NCBI GenBank assembly: GCA_020723345.1
Contig: DYJA01000047.1
Span: forward strand, 1 to 49,072
DNA from: Candidatus Aquidulcis sp.
GTDB taxonomy: Bacteria; Chloroflexota; Anaerolineae; UBA4142
Length of the DNA stretch: 49,072 nucleotides
Reading direction: 5' to 3'
The notes beneath the pieces are model-generated. The model was given only the letters and a program-made list of their open reading frames with translations. It did not search any database and was not told the DNA's origin. The translations under genes were made by a program, and so were the position numbers. Every line of letters begins with the position of its first letter. Within the stretch, counting starts at the first letter, position 1. Positions 6,980 to 14,966 of this stretch are shown in pieces.

Positions 6980-8656
6980 TCAGCGAATTTGCTTTGGTAA
7001 AAGTTGCTCGCTGATGATCGGATCGGGATCGCCGGGGCGCGGTACACTCACATGATCCGCGCCGGTGTCAGTGAGCGCGCGTCTGCCGGTCGCGGCGACG
7101 TACAGTCCAAATTCAATGTGATACCCCTCGGAAGGTCCGTCCACATCAATTTGAATTGTGTGCGTGTCGGAGATCACTTGCCCCGGCTGCCATTTGATCG
7201 TCGGCAGCGCGCCATCTTGCGGCTTGGAATCGTCTTGCGCGTAATATCCACCATTCTCGTGAACGGCGTGGACAAAGACCGTATAATCATGATCCACCGG
7301 ACGCAGCGCCTGCCACGTCAACCGCAGACGCACCGTCGCGCCATGCCGCAACGGTCCGATGATGCGATAGTCCAGCAGCGCGATTTCATTATCGCCGAAA
7401 ATCGCGATCGGCGGACGCGCCGGGTTGGCATCGAGAAAACGCGGCGCGAGATAGCCGTAACTTGCGACGACCGGCAGCGCGATGAAAAACGCGAACATCG
7501 TCGGGCGCGCCAACCGCGCGTCAAATTCGATTGCCGCGCCCGCGACGATGGCGAGCGCGAGTCCGACGAACATCAACAACTGCCACGGATACGCGGCGAA
7601 CAGATCGAACACGCGCCACACCGGCGCGGCAATTTCAAACGTGAGCACCACCAACACGATTGCCGCGCCAAGAAAGACCGCGACGACGCGACGTCGGTCG
7701 TTTGAAACGACCGCCTCAGAAAGGTTCAAGTCGGCTTGAAGCCGACTTGCATCTGATCTAGCCGTCGAATTTGATTCGACGGCGCCGCGCCACGCCAACA
7801 CCACCGCGACAATTGCCAAGCCCACCGGTACGACGCCAAGTTGAAATGGAAATTGATCGAGATAACTGCCGGTGCTCGCGCCGAATCCCCACAACGCCGA
7901 GAAAAGTTGAAAAGGCAAAACGAAATTCGCGGAAAAGCCATCGCGCGCGATATTCGCGCCATAGCGCAAAACGGTTGGGAGATACAAGAACGCGCCGACG
8001 ACAAGACCGCCGACCGCCGCCGACAGACTGCCGAAACCCTCGCGTCCGCGCAGCGCGGTGACGATTCCAAACGCGGTAAGCGAGAACAAAATCGCAAGAC
8101 CCGGCTGGGTAAGAAACAAAAAAGCAAATGGCAAAAGTGAAAACGCAACATCGCGCGGTCGGCGGTCGGCGGTCGGCGGTCGCGTGAGGACGAGCAACAC
8201 AAGCGGGAACAAGCTCCACCCCACCGCTTCCGCGAACGCGCCGCGCACGTACACGGTCGCGATGTGGTACGGCAAATAAACGTACACCGTCGCCGCGAGG
8301 AGCGCGCCGTTCGCGCTGAGCCAGCGGCGCGCGAGCGCGTACATCGTCAAGCCGCTTGCAATCCACGCGAGCGCGTAGACGAGTTTGATCGCGTCGAGAT
8401 AACTGAAACCGATCAGGTGGAAAATTTCCGCAACGAGGTACGGCAGCGCGCCATCGGTGCGGAATAGATCGAACGCGCGCCCGACGACCGGTGCCCACGC
8501 GAAGATCTGCGCCGGGTTCCGGTCGAGATCAATCAGGTTGTAGTAGGCGAGCAAGCCAGTGTGGGATTGAAACGCGCCGGGGTATTCCAGCGGCGCAATC
8601 GCAAAGACCGCGAGGAGAATCACCAACAGCGGATACAAAAATTTCACGGGGCGCAT
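6980..8656 (-). CDS. Polytopic membrane protein, PTPS-related/GT-C-like, first of three tandem paralogs
   Basis: Protein of up to 558 residues and the most diverged of the three paralogs. It keeps the helix/loop plan (FHLIGFSYLDAIKLVYALAW, VYVYLPYHIATVYVRGAFAE) but lacks the HDxRHSVYF loop of the others. It ends in an immunoglobulin-like beta domain (LRHGATVRLRLTWQALRP onward) also found in similar Chloroflexota proteins. Function is inferred as glycan-related membrane transfer. A TATAAT box overlaps the ATG at 8656, so translation probably begins at the GTG at 8647 on a leaderless transcript, giving MKFLYPLLVILL. Two in-frame repeat insertions are visible: residues about 158-169 (RPPTADRRPRD) and about 292-321 (three hairpins). 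Confidence 0.74.
   Translation of the reverse strand: MRPVKFLYPLLVILLAVFAIAPLEYPGAFQSHTGLLAYYNLIDLDRNPAQIFAWAPVVGRAFDLFRTDGALPYLVAEIFHLIGFSYLDAIKLVYALAWIASGLTMYALARRWLSANGALLAATVYVYLPYHIATVYVRGAFAEAVGWSLFPLVLLVLTRPPTADRRPRDVAFSLLPFAFLFLTQPGLAILFSLTAFGIVTALRGREGFGSLSAAVGGLVVGAFLYLPTVLRYGANIARDGFSANFVLPFQLFSALWGFGASTGSYLDQFPFQLGVVPVGLAIVAVVLAWRGAVESNSTARSDASRLQADLNLSEAVVSNDRRRVVAVFLGAAIVLVVLTFEIAAPVWRVFDLFAAYPWQLLMFVGLALAIVAGAAIEFDARLARPTMFAFFIALPVVASYGYLAPRFLDANPARPPIAIFGDNEIALLDYRIIGPLRHGATVRLRLTWQALRPVDHDYTVFVHAVHENGGYYAQDDSKPQDGALPTIKWQPGQVISDTHTIQIDVDGPSEGYHIEFGLYVAATGRRALTDTGADHVSVPRPGDPDPIISEQLLPKQIR
7695..7783. repeat. Three consecutive hairpins inside a coding sequence
   Basis: Three inverted repeats follow one another: arms CGGTCGTTT/AAACGACCG (7695-7713), CAAGTCGGCTT/AAGCCGACTTG (7727-7749) and GCCGTCGAAT/ATTCGACGGC (7761-7783). 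They share a TTGAA or TTGA-type centre. They are translated in frame without stops as a hydrophilic loop between two helices of the membrane protein. Confidence 0.85.
8152..8184. repeat. GGCGGTC heptamer array inside a coding sequence
   Basis: About four tandem GGCGGTC units, read on the minus strand as RPPTADRRP. The word has no stop codon in any frame of either strand. The same word is found at 4405-4448 and 30949-30979. Confidence 0.85.
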
Positions 8657-8682
8657 TATAGCATGGAAGCGGCGAGACGCAA
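8655..8682 (-). promoter_or_regulatory. Promoter of the tandem membrane-protein genes, likely leaderless
   Basis: On the minus strand TTGCGT (8682-8677), 16 bp, then TATAAT (8660-8655). The TATAAT overlaps the nominal ATG, and a GTG lies 7 bases downstream at about the +1 position. The same geometry occurs at 38173-38208 and 14303-14269. Confidence 0.6.
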
Positions 8683-8683
8683 A

Positions 8684-8724
8684 AAATAGACCTGCAAAAT
8701 TTTGGAAAACTTTGCAAGTCTGTC
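8684..8724 (-). terminator. Terminator of ppa
   Basis: On the minus strand an inverted repeat (arms near AGACTTGCAAAGTTTT and AAAATTTTGCAGGTCT) is followed by a run of six T. It lies just beyond the ppa TAG (8732-8730). The arms resemble the AGACCTTCCAGGTTT palindromes at 2087 and 22129, so it is a diverged family member used as a terminator. Confidence 0.7.
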
Positions 8725-8729
8725 TGGGG

Positions 8730-9284
8730 CTACGCCTTGAACTCGTGAAACCCCGTTCGCCGCTGTTTGCTGTACGTCACCAACGCGTTTTCGATCACGG
8801 GATATCCGGCTTCGGCGGGCTGAAACTCGCCGACCTCGACGGTCTTTTCTTCGAGTTGTTTGTAATCCTGGAAAAAGCGTTTCAGCATCATCAATTGATG
8901 CGACGGCATTTCGCTCGCCTGGCAGTATGAATTGAATGACGGATCGTCAATCGCGATTGCGATGATTTTGTAATCCACTTTGCCTGCATCGATCATCGAC
9001 ATCAAGCCGATGCAGCGCGCGCGCATGATCGTCAATGGCACGACCGGCTCCTGGCAAAAGACCAGCACATCGAGCGGATCGCCGTCTTCGGCGAGCGATT
9101 GCGGAATGAAACCATAGTTCGCGGGATAGTACACTGCCGAGTACAACACGCGATCCATTTTCAGCAAGCCGCTCGTCTTATCCAACTCGTACTTGACGCT
9201 GCTGCCCGCCGGGATTTCGATCACCGCGTTGAAATCGTACGGAACGTTCGAGCCGGGTGAAACGTCATGCCAGGGATGAATCAT
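8730..9284 (-). CDS. ppa: Inorganic pyrophosphatase, family I
   Basis: Soluble cytoplasmic enzyme of 184 residues that hydrolyses pyrophosphate to phosphate with Mg2+, pulling biosynthetic reactions forward. The metal-binding signature DGDPLDV is at residues 67-73. KYELDK (residues 31-36) and the [11 protein letters not shown] segment are also conserved, and the length is normal for the family. The reading frame is open further upstream, but the ATG at 9284 is preceded by GAGGAG, formed by the last codons of the upstream gene, whose TAG ends 2 bases before it. It is therefore translated as part of the same transcript as the two peptidase-MA-like genes. Confidence 0.93.
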   Translation of the reverse strand: MIHPWHDVSPGSNVPYDFNAVIEIPAGSSVKYELDKTSGLLKMDRVLYSAVYYPANYGFIPQSLAEDGDPLDVLVFCQEPVVPLTIMRARCIGLMSMIDAGKVDYKIIAIAIDDPSFNSYCQASEMPSHQLMMLKRFFQDYKQLEEKTVEVGEFQPAEAGYPVIENALVTYSKQRRTGFHEFKA

Positions 9285-9286
9285 CG

Positions 9287-10615
9287 CTAAATTCTCCTCG
9301 CGCGCCGGTACAGAATCGGCGCGAAAATGCCGACGGCGATCAGACTGAACGCGCCGCCGCACAATTGCGAAATCGGATTACTGGACGCGCGCGGCGCGGT
9401 GGTGGGCGCAGGCACCGGCGTCGCCGCGCTCGCGACGCGCGGCGCGGGCGTCGAGGTTGCATCGGTCGAAAGACCGAATGTTGGGAACGGCGTCGGCGCG
9501 CCAGAGCGCGTCGGAATCACGCGCGGTTTCGCGCCGATGTCTTGGCGCCACGCGGCTTCCAAGCCCTCGGTGTCCACGCCGAGCACTTTGCGGAAAATAT
9601 CATCGGATGCGCCACTTTGCCTGAACTCGGCAAGCAACTGCGCTATTTTCTCTTTGCCGTAGCGGCGATAGATAAAATCAACCACGCTGAAACTTTGCGC
9701 GTAAGAAAGTGATGCCTGACGCGCATCGGTCGCGAAATTGCCGCTCAAAGTCCGCAGAGGCAAGAGCGTATCATTTTGAATCGCGCGTTTGAGCAGCGTT
9801 TCGTACTCGGGCTCGAGCGCAGGGGGCACAAATTCGTAATACATCGCCAGCCCTTCATCCACCCAACGCGGAAAACCCACCGTACCGATGTCACCCAATT
9901 TTCGGTGAATGATCAAATGGGTGAGTTCGTGCGGTGTTGCCACCAAACCATACGCCAGATCCGTCGCGCCGACGTGGATCAACGTGATGCCATAGTCTGA
10001 GTACGCGCGCCCGCCTACCCAATCGTTGACATTGGGTTCCATCGCACCGAGGAAATCGGCGCGCTTGTCGTACAGAAAAATCTGCAATTGCCGCTCGACT
10101 ACTACGCCGGTATCCTTTTGGAGCGCGTCCATCGCCTGAATCGCGCGCGCAAAAATCGCTTTGCCGAAATCTGCTCCGCCGCCGTACCAGTATAGCGCGA
10201 AACGCGGCTCAGCAAGTGTTTGCCACTTGAAACGACTATCTTCAACACGGAAGGTTTTTTTGTCGCTCGTTTTCTTGTTTCCCGCGCGATCTTCGATTTC
10301 CCACCAGAATTGCCCGGCGACGCCGGTCGGCAAATATTTCTGCTGGAGGTTCCAGTCGTACGTCGCCTGAATCTTGTTGCCTACATCGAATTTGGCATCG
10401 GCGCGAAATGGGCTGGGCAAGCCATCGAACTGCATCACGAGTTCGACTTTGGATATTTCCGCGCGGCTTTGCGTTTCGACCTGGAACAACATATTCTTGT
10501 TAAAGTTGCAGGTGAACTGGCTCGTCGTGACGGTGATCGCATCGTCTGCCGCAACTGGCGCGACAGACACGATCAGCCCGAGAGCGAGCATGAGAAAAAC
10601 TATAACGCGTTTCAT
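9287..10615 (-). CDS. Secreted peptidase-MA-like (gluzincin) protein, C-terminal anchor
   Basis: Protein of 442 residues with a signal peptide ([20 protein letters not shown], then AADD), an N-terminal beta domain (about 25-125), a zinc-protease domain and a Thr/Pro-rich stretch leading to a C-terminal transmembrane helix. The zinc site is HELTH at 229-233, with the third ligand probably E254 in [11 protein letters not shown], the spacing expected of gluzincins. It is likely held on the outer face of the membrane. Its substrate is unknown. It is a paralog of the upstream gene; both share FRVED, LYWY, ERQLQ/ERQIQ and [11 protein letters not shown]-type blocks. An AGGAG site precedes the ATG. 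Confidence 0.82.
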   Translation of the reverse strand: MKRVIVFLMLALGLIVSVAPVAADDAITVTTSQFTCNFNKNMLFQVETQSRAEISKVELVMQFDGLPSPFRADAKFDVGNKIQATYDWNLQQKYLPTGVAGQFWWEIEDRAGNKKTSDKKTFRVEDSRFKWQTLAEPRFALYWYGGGADFGKAIFARAIQAMDALQKDTGVVVERQLQIFLYDKRADFLGAMEPNVNDWVGGRAYSDYGITLIHVGATDLAYGLVATPHELTHLIIHRKLGDIGTVGFPRWVDEGLAMYYEFVPPALEPEYETLLKRAIQNDTLLPLRTLSGNFATDARQASLSYAQSFSVVDFIYRRYGKEKIAQLLAEFRQSGASDDIFRKVLGVDTEGLEAAWRQDIGAKPRVIPTRSGAPTPFPTFGLSTDATSTPAPRVASAATPVPAPTTAPRASSNPISQLCGGAFSLIAVGIFAPILYRRARRI

Positions 10616-10629
10616 ATGTGATACTCCTG

Positions 10630-10656
10630 GTAGGACAAATTTGCAAATTTGTCCAA
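10630..10656. repeat. Palindrome of the GTAGGACAA family between paralogous protease genes
   Basis: Perfect 22-bp palindrome at 10633-10654 (half-site GGACAAATTTG) flanked by GTA and AAC. Related copies lie at 42911-42938 and 45848-45874. It begins a few bases after the TAG of the upstream gene. Confidence 0.85.
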
Positions 10657-10660
10657 CGTG

Positions 10661-12073
10661 CTATCGCGACGGCGTCGGCGTCGCTTCCGTCGAAAGACTG
10701 AACGTCGGAAACGCCGTTGGCGTTACCAACGAACGCGACGGTACGGCGCGCGGTTTTGCGCCGATGTCTTTGCGCCACTCGACTTCCAAGCCGTCAATGT
10801 TCACGCCGAGCACTTGAACAAAAACATCGTCGGGTAAACCGCCCTGTTTGAACACTTGTAACAACTGCGCCATCTTGTCGCGACCGTACCGTCGAAAAAT
10901 AAAATCTACCACACTCAAACTCTGCGCGTACGAAAGTGTGGCGACGGTTGAATCGGCAGCGAACGCTTTGGTGAGCGAGCGCAGTGGAATGAGCGCGTCA
11001 TTTTGAATCGCGCGCTTGAGCGGAATCACGCGTTGCGGGTCGGGCGCGCCGGGCGATTCGTAATACACGGCGAGACCTTCATCGATCAATGGCGGAAGCG
11101 ATAATTCGCCCAACGGGCTGCGAATCTTTTGATGGATGACTTGGTGCGTCAGTTCGTGCGCGAGCGCGCCCTTGCCCCACTCCAACTCCGACGGCGCGAT
11201 GTCGATCAACACGACGTTGTATTCAGGAAACGCGCGCCCGCCTGTCCATTCCTTCGCGCCCGGTTCCAGCGCGTTGAAAAAATCGCCGCGGTCGCCGTAC
11301 ACGTAGACTTGAATCTGCCGCTCGACGGTGACGCCGGTATCGCGCTCGAGGAACGCCAACGCGTTGATGCCGTGCTCGAACAATGCCTGCCCGAAACCAA
11401 TCGGTCGCGCGTCGCCGCGCGAATTCGCTTCACCCAAGTAACGAAATACCCAAAGCGGCAGCGCGCCCGCGCAAAGCGCAACCAGCAGAAACACACTCAG
11501 CCGCGCGCGCCGTTTGCGAAAAATCAACGCGAGTGAAATGCTGGTCAACGCGATGAGCGCGCACATCACTGCAAAAAACAACCCGATCACATTCGTGGAA
11601 TCGCTAGTGGATGTCGCAACGAGAGTATCCGCACCCATGTACCAGTACACCGCGAGTTTTGAATCCGCCGCTTGCTTCCACGCGTGCGCCTCATCTTCCA
11701 CGCGGAAAGACTGCGGCGATGATCGTGACTGATTGCCCGCCGCGTCCTGAATTTCCCACCAATATTGCCCGGTCGCGCCGGGCGGCAAATAATCGCGGTA
11801 CAAGTTCCATTCGTACGTCGCGCGCGTCGTAGTGCCCGGCGCAAATACGCCTCTCACTCGCGCAATCGCAGGAATCCCCTCCACTTGGACGAGCAAGTCC
11901 GCGCGCGTGATCTGCGCCGCGCGACTTGACGCGTCAATCTGAAACGATAGACTCGTGCGGAAATTGTTAACGAACCGGGTCGACGTGATCGTGATCGGAC
12001 TGTCCGCCGCAACCGGCGCGGCAACGCCGATCAGCGCAAGCGCGACGACGAACAAAATCGAAACACAACGCAT
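10661..12073 (-). CDS. Peptidase-MA-like (gluzincin) protein with internal membrane hairpin
   Basis: Paralog of the downstream protease-like gene. It has a signal peptide, an N-terminal beta domain and a zinc-protease domain with AHELTH and the third-ligand segment IDEGLAVYYE. Unlike its neighbour it has two transmembrane segments in the middle (LFFAVMCALIALTSISLALIF and LSVFLLVALCAGALPLWVF) between the beta domain and the protease domain, and no C-terminal helix. Anchoring has therefore moved inside the protein. The open frame extends upstream to 12202, but those residues come from a heptamer repeat, and the signal peptide starts at the Met at 12076 or 12073. No good ribosome-binding site is visible because the repeat ends just before the ATG. 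Substrate unknown. Confidence 0.78.
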   Translation of the reverse strand: MRCVSILFVVALALIGVAAPVAADSPITITSTRFVNNFRTSLSFQIDASSRAAQITRADLLVQVEGIPAIARVRGVFAPGTTTRATYEWNLYRDYLPPGATGQYWWEIQDAAGNQSRSSPQSFRVEDEAHAWKQAADSKLAVYWYMGADTLVATSTSDSTNVIGLFFAVMCALIALTSISLALIFRKRRARLSVFLLVALCAGALPLWVFRYLGEANSRGDARPIGFGQALFEHGINALAFLERDTGVTVERQIQVYVYGDRGDFFNALEPGAKEWTGGRAFPEYNVVLIDIAPSELEWGKGALAHELTHQVIHQKIRSPLGELSLPPLIDEGLAVYYESPGAPDPQRVIPLKRAIQNDALIPLRSLTKAFAADSTVATLSYAQSLSVVDFIFRRYGRDKMAQLLQVFKQGGLPDDVFVQVLGVNIDGLEVEWRKDIGAKPRAVPSRSLVTPTAFPTFSLSTEATPTPSR

Positions 12074-12078
12074 CATAA

Positions 12079-12146
12079 GCCCAGTAAACAGTAAACGGTG
12101 AACAGTGAACAGTCGCCAACTGAAACTGTTCACTGTTGACTGCTCA
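12079..12146. repeat. Inverted pair of heptamer arrays; supplies the Trm112-like stop codon
   Basis: Left arm: imperfect GTAAACA/GTGAACA units (12083-12112). Right arm: ACTGTTC-type units (12126-12146). The arms are complementary and would fold into one hairpin. On the minus strand the TGA of the Trm112-type gene (12146-12144) is part of the last CAGTGA word. The other end reaches the start of the protease-like gene. The same word occurs at 37470-37514. Confidence 0.88.
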
Positions 12147-12359
12147 CTGCGGTACGCCCAATTGCTCGACCGGCGTACTCGTATACTTGTCCCCTTCTTC
12201 AATCAGCATAACCGGAATATCATTCTTGACCGGATATTTGCGGCTGCAATCGCGGCAGACGAGCCAAGTCTCTTTCACAAAATCGAGCAAACCCGCATTC
12301 GGTCCGTTGCGGACACAGGCGGGGCAGCGCAAAATCTCTAGCAGTTCTGGATTGACCAT
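12144..12359 (-). CDS. Trm112-type zinc-binding protein
   Basis: Small protein of 71 residues. Two CxxC pairs (C12/C15 in LRCPAC and C35/C38 in VCRDC) form a zinc knuckle. The NPELLEILRCP start and the YPVKNDIPVMLIEE ending are characteristic of the Trm112/YcaR family. In other organisms such proteins activate methyltransferases or act as small zinc chaperones; the partner here is unknown. A strong AGGAGG site precedes the ATG. The final residues GVPQ run into a repeat that provides the stop. Confidence 0.88.
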   Translation of the reverse strand: MVNPELLEILRCPACVRNGPNAGLLDFVKETWLVCRDCSRKYPVKNDIPVMLIEEGDKYTSTPVEQLGVPQ

Positions 12360-12399
12360 CGATTCCTCCTAGCGTTGTCGTCATTCTAGCATATTTACT

Positions 12400-13017
12400 C
12401 TAGCGCGACAAGAGGGCAAGCCGCGCGGTTTTTCTCTCTTGAAAAACGCGTTGATATTCCGCCGACGCGATCGACGGCGTGGTCATGATCAGCGCATCCT
12501 CGCGATTGTCACTATAGTACTGCGGACGCCGACCGACCACGTCGAACCCGTACTTGCGATACAGCGCCTGCGCGTCGACATTCGACACGCGCACTTCCAA
12601 AGTCATCAGGCGCGCGCCGATTTCCGCCGCGCGCTCGAGCATCGCGATGATCAACAACTCCGCGATGCCTTGCCGTCGCCACTGCGGATGCGTCGCCAAC
12701 GTGCTGATGTGCGCTTCATCGACCATCACCCAAAACCCCGCGTAGCCGACAATTGGCTTCGGCGGAATCAGTTTCAATCGCCGCAGCGCGAATAAACGCT
12801 GCCACCACAATCGAGGCGCAGGGACATTCGATTGAACATCCCTATACTGCTGGCGCGCGACGAAATAGTACGCCATCTCGTTATAGCGCAACTCGTAATC
12901 GTACGCTCGCGCCGACCAGGGCAGCGAGAACGCAACATCTTCAATTTCCATCACCGGGGAAATGTCTTGCAGCGTCATCGGTTCGACGCGAAAAAGAAGG
13001 TTGGAATAGTCAATCAT
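12400..13017 (-). CDS. rimI: Ribosomal-protein-alanine N-acetyltransferase (GNAT), RimI-like
   Basis: GNAT-fold acetyltransferase of 205 residues. The acetyl-CoA site is ATHPQWRRQGIAELL, followed by EVRVSNVDAQALYRKYGF, typical of RimI, which acetylates the N-terminal alanine of ribosomal protein S18. The order tsaE-tsaB-rimI is a common bacterial arrangement and supports the call. The protein is about 50 residues longer than E. coli RimI. The extra residues include an insertion near 55-90 (QSNVPAPRLWWQRLF and following) between the early strands and the core, and a C-terminal tail. Other N-terminal acetyltransferase targets cannot be excluded. Confidence 0.85.
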   Translation of the reverse strand: MIDYSNLLFRVEPMTLQDISPVMEIEDVAFSLPWSARAYDYELRYNEMAYYFVARQQYRDVQSNVPAPRLWWQRLFALRRLKLIPPKPIVGYAGFWVMVDEAHISTLATHPQWRRQGIAELLIIAMLERAAEIGARLMTLEVRVSNVDAQALYRKYGFDVVGRRPQYYSDNREDALIMTTPSIASAEYQRVFQERKTARLALLSR

Positions 13018-13048
13018 CGGAGTAGAGATTGAGGACTAGTATATTCGA

Positions 13049-13078
13049 CTCACGCAACACGCATCACGCATCACGCTT
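13049..13078. repeat. Heptamer array overlapping the tsaB stop codon
   Basis: Units ACGCAAC, ACGCATC, ACGCATC, ACGC on plus. On the minus strand the last tsaB codons and its TGA (13066-13064) are made from the GTGATGC word. It is the same word as at 4358, 6258 and 6939. Confidence 0.85.
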
Positions 13079-13771
13079 GCCTTCCACAGACTCGTGCGGC
13101 ATATACATCGGCGCGAGCGATTTGGGATCGTCGGATTCACCGCGCTGGAACCGCGCCCACGCGAGTTCCGCCAGCGCGCCAGCGCGCCGCGCGTTCGCCG
13201 CGGGCGAAGCGATCACAATGCGCGCGCCGCAGCGTTCCGTCAACACGCGCGCGAGCGCGGCATCGACATCGCCGCAAAAGTACGCGCGCGGCAATTTGCC
13301 CTCGGCGTCTTTTTCGCGCGCGACAAGATCGATCAAGCCCGCCGCGTCGACGAGCGCGTAATCGCTCACGCGCTTGACCGCGCCGCGCTTGACCGCGTAC
13401 TGCGCGACGGAATAGCGTCCGCGTCCCGCCGCGAGCGCCGCCCAAATCGGCAGCGACTGATGCGCGTGCGCGTGCGCGACCGCGTCGAGCGTGGGAATTC
13501 CTAACAAAGGAATCTGGCGCGCGTACGCCAGCCCTTTGGCAACGCTCATGCCGACGCGCAAGCCGGTGAACGAACCGGGACCGCGCGCGACGCCAATCGC
13601 GCGCAAATCCTCTTTCGTCGCGCGGCTCAGGTCGAGCAAGCGAACGATTTGCGCCATCAATTCGACGGTGTGATTTTCGCGCGTCCGCCAAGTCAGTTCG
13701 GCTTGCACACCGTCGGCGGTGTACAGCGCGATGCTTGCCCGTCGCGTCGCCGTGTCAAGTGCGAGTAACAT
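13064..13771 (-). CDS. tsaB: tRNA threonylcarbamoyladenosine biosynthesis protein TsaB
   Basis: ASKHA-fold partner of TsaD and TsaE in making the t6A37 modification of tRNAs reading ANN codons; cytoplasmic. The N-terminal LLALDTATRRASIALY and the GVARGPGSFTGLRVGMSVAKGL block are characteristic. The length of about 235 residues is normal. A GTG at 13774 directly abuts the tsaE TGA, and an ATG follows at 13771; the ATG is preferred. The C-terminal KRDA and the stop derive from a heptamer repeat. tsaD is not in this window. Confidence 0.92.
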   Translation of the reverse strand: MLLALDTATRRASIALYTADGVQAELTWRTRENHTVELMAQIVRLLDLSRATKEDLRAIGVARGPGSFTGLRVGMSVAKGLAYARQIPLLGIPTLDAVAHAHAHQSLPIWAALAAGRGRYSVAQYAVKRGAVKRVSDYALVDAAGLIDLVAREKDAEGKLPRAYFCGDVDAALARVLTERCGARIVIASPAANARRAGALAELAWARFQRGESDDPKSLAPMYMPHESVEGKRDA

Positions 13772-13774
13772 CAC

Positions 13775-14269
13775 TCACCCAAATGCGCTTGCCTTGAATT
13801 CGCGCAGCAATTCCTCGTAGCGCGCGCCGGTCGCTTTGAGCAGCAGCCCGCGCTTGGATTCGCCCAAATGTCGAAAGGTGATCCACAAGCGTTCCTCCGG
13901 CAACACCGCGCGAATTTTCTCCGCCCATTCGACTACGCAGACGCCGTCGCCGGAGAGATAATCGTCCAAACCGATTCCCCACGCTTCGCGCGCGCTGCTC
14001 ATGCGGTACACGTCGAGATGATACAACGTCAAACGTCCGCCGCGATGTTCGTTTGCCAAAATGAACGTGGGGCTGGTGATGTCGTCGACGACGCCAAGCC
14101 CGCGACCGAGTCCCTGCGCGAAACAGGTCTTGCCGGAACCTAAATCACCTTCGAGACAGAACACGTCACCGGCGCGCGCGAGTTCGCCCACGCGCGCGCC
14201 GAGGCGCTGCGTCTGCGCGACGCTATGACTGATCAGATCGAGCGCGTGCGCGTTGGAGACGGGAGACAT
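13775..14269 (-). CDS. tsaE: tRNA threonylcarbamoyladenosine biosynthesis ATPase TsaE
   Basis: P-loop ATPase of 164 residues required with TsaB and TsaD for t6A formation. Walker A is GDLGSGKT at residues 41-48. SPTFILANEH, LYHLDVYR and CVVEWAEK are the family's other hallmarks. The stop abuts the tsaB start, so the two are cotranscribed. A TATAAT box ends 6 bases before the ATG, which would make the transcript leaderless (see 14276-14303). The gene is divergent from the first marR gene. Confidence 0.93.
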   Translation of the reverse strand: MSPVSNAHALDLISHSVAQTQRLGARVGELARAGDVFCLEGDLGSGKTCFAQGLGRGLGVVDDITSPTFILANEHRGGRLTLYHLDVYRMSSAREAWGIGLDDYLSGDGVCVVEWAEKIRAVLPEERLWITFRHLGESKRGLLLKATGARYEELLREFKASAFG

Positions 14270-14275
14270 GATTCT

Positions 14276-14303
14276 ATTATACTCAGATCAAGCGACGCGG
14301 CAA
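14276..14303 (-). promoter_or_regulatory. Promoter of tsaE, likely leaderless
   Basis: On the minus strand TTGCCG (14303-14298), 16 bp, TATAAT (14281-14276), then 6 bases to the ATG. There is no room for a Shine-Dalgarno site. Confidence 0.6.
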
Positions 14304-14320
14304 GGAAGCGGACTGCCAAT

Positions 14321-14364
14321 TTGACACCCCTTTCCATTTCTATATAATGTTTCCAACCTGGAAA
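14321..14364 (+). promoter_or_regulatory. Promoter and dyad operator of the first MarR-RND module
   Basis: TTGACA (14321-14326), 16 bp, TATAAT (14343-14348), which is close to consensus. A 15-bp dyad with arms TTTCCA/TGGAAA (14350-14364) covers the expected transcription start, where a MarR dimer would block initiation. The TGGAAAT half-site recurs in the operator of the second module at 20390-20418. Confidence 0.75.
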
Positions 14365-14380
14365 TATCGGAGCAACTGCA

Positions 14381-14893
14381 ATGCCGGATGCCAAACTTTA
14401 TTCCCAATCGCTTGAAATCGTGTCGCTCTGGGAAGACGCGGTCTGCCTCCACGCTTTTCAAAAGTCGCTGATCCCCGCCGACTTGCTGCGCGCCAAAAAG
14501 CGCCTTGCCAAACTCTCCTCCGCCGGCAAAGCGCGCCGCTCATCCGAACGACCATTTCTCTTCTATCGGATCTGTGTGGTTCTCGCGCGGCGCGACGGCT
14601 CCGCGACGATGGGTGAATTGAGCAGCGCGCTCGGCGTCCCGCTCAGTACCGCGACCCGGCTCGCCAATCGGCTTGAGCGCGGCGGGTACGTCGAGCGGTT
14701 AACCGATCCCGACGATCACCGCGTCGTTCGCATCATGTTGACCGTCGAAGGGAAACGACTCTACCAAACGATCCATGACTTTGCCCAACAACGCGTCCTC
14801 AGCGCGCTGGATCGTTTTTCGACACAAGAACGCAAACAGTTGGTCGCATTACTGCAAAAGGCGATTGCCGCACTGGCGACTCTGCCCGCATAG
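14381..14893 (+). CDS. MarR-family transcriptional regulator (first efflux module)
   Basis: Protein of 170 residues with a winged helix-turn-helix. The helix-turn-helix is around MGELSSALGVPLSTATRLANRLERGGYVERL, and the wing is around DPDDHRVVRIMLTVEGK, with the DxRxxR pattern of MarR proteins. It probably dimerises, binds the dyad at 14350-14364 and represses its own operon until a ligand, perhaps a pump substrate, is bound. A GGAG site lies 9 bases before the ATG. It leads the operon marR-MFP-RND-MFP and is homologous to the second regulator at 20424-20963. Confidence 0.9.
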   Translation: MPDAKLYSQSLEIVSLWEDAVCLHAFQKSLIPADLLRAKKRLAKLSSAGKARRSSERPFLFYRICVVLARRDGSATMGELSSALGVPLSTATRLANRLERGGYVERLTDPDDHRVVRIMLTVEGKRLYQTIHDFAQQRVLSALDRFSTQERKQLVALLQKAIAALATLPA

Positions 14894-14966
14894 AAACGGC
14901 GTGACAAATCGCATTCGGTTCACAAGTCGCCATGACTTGATACCATTTCAGGAGAAGAACCGCGCA

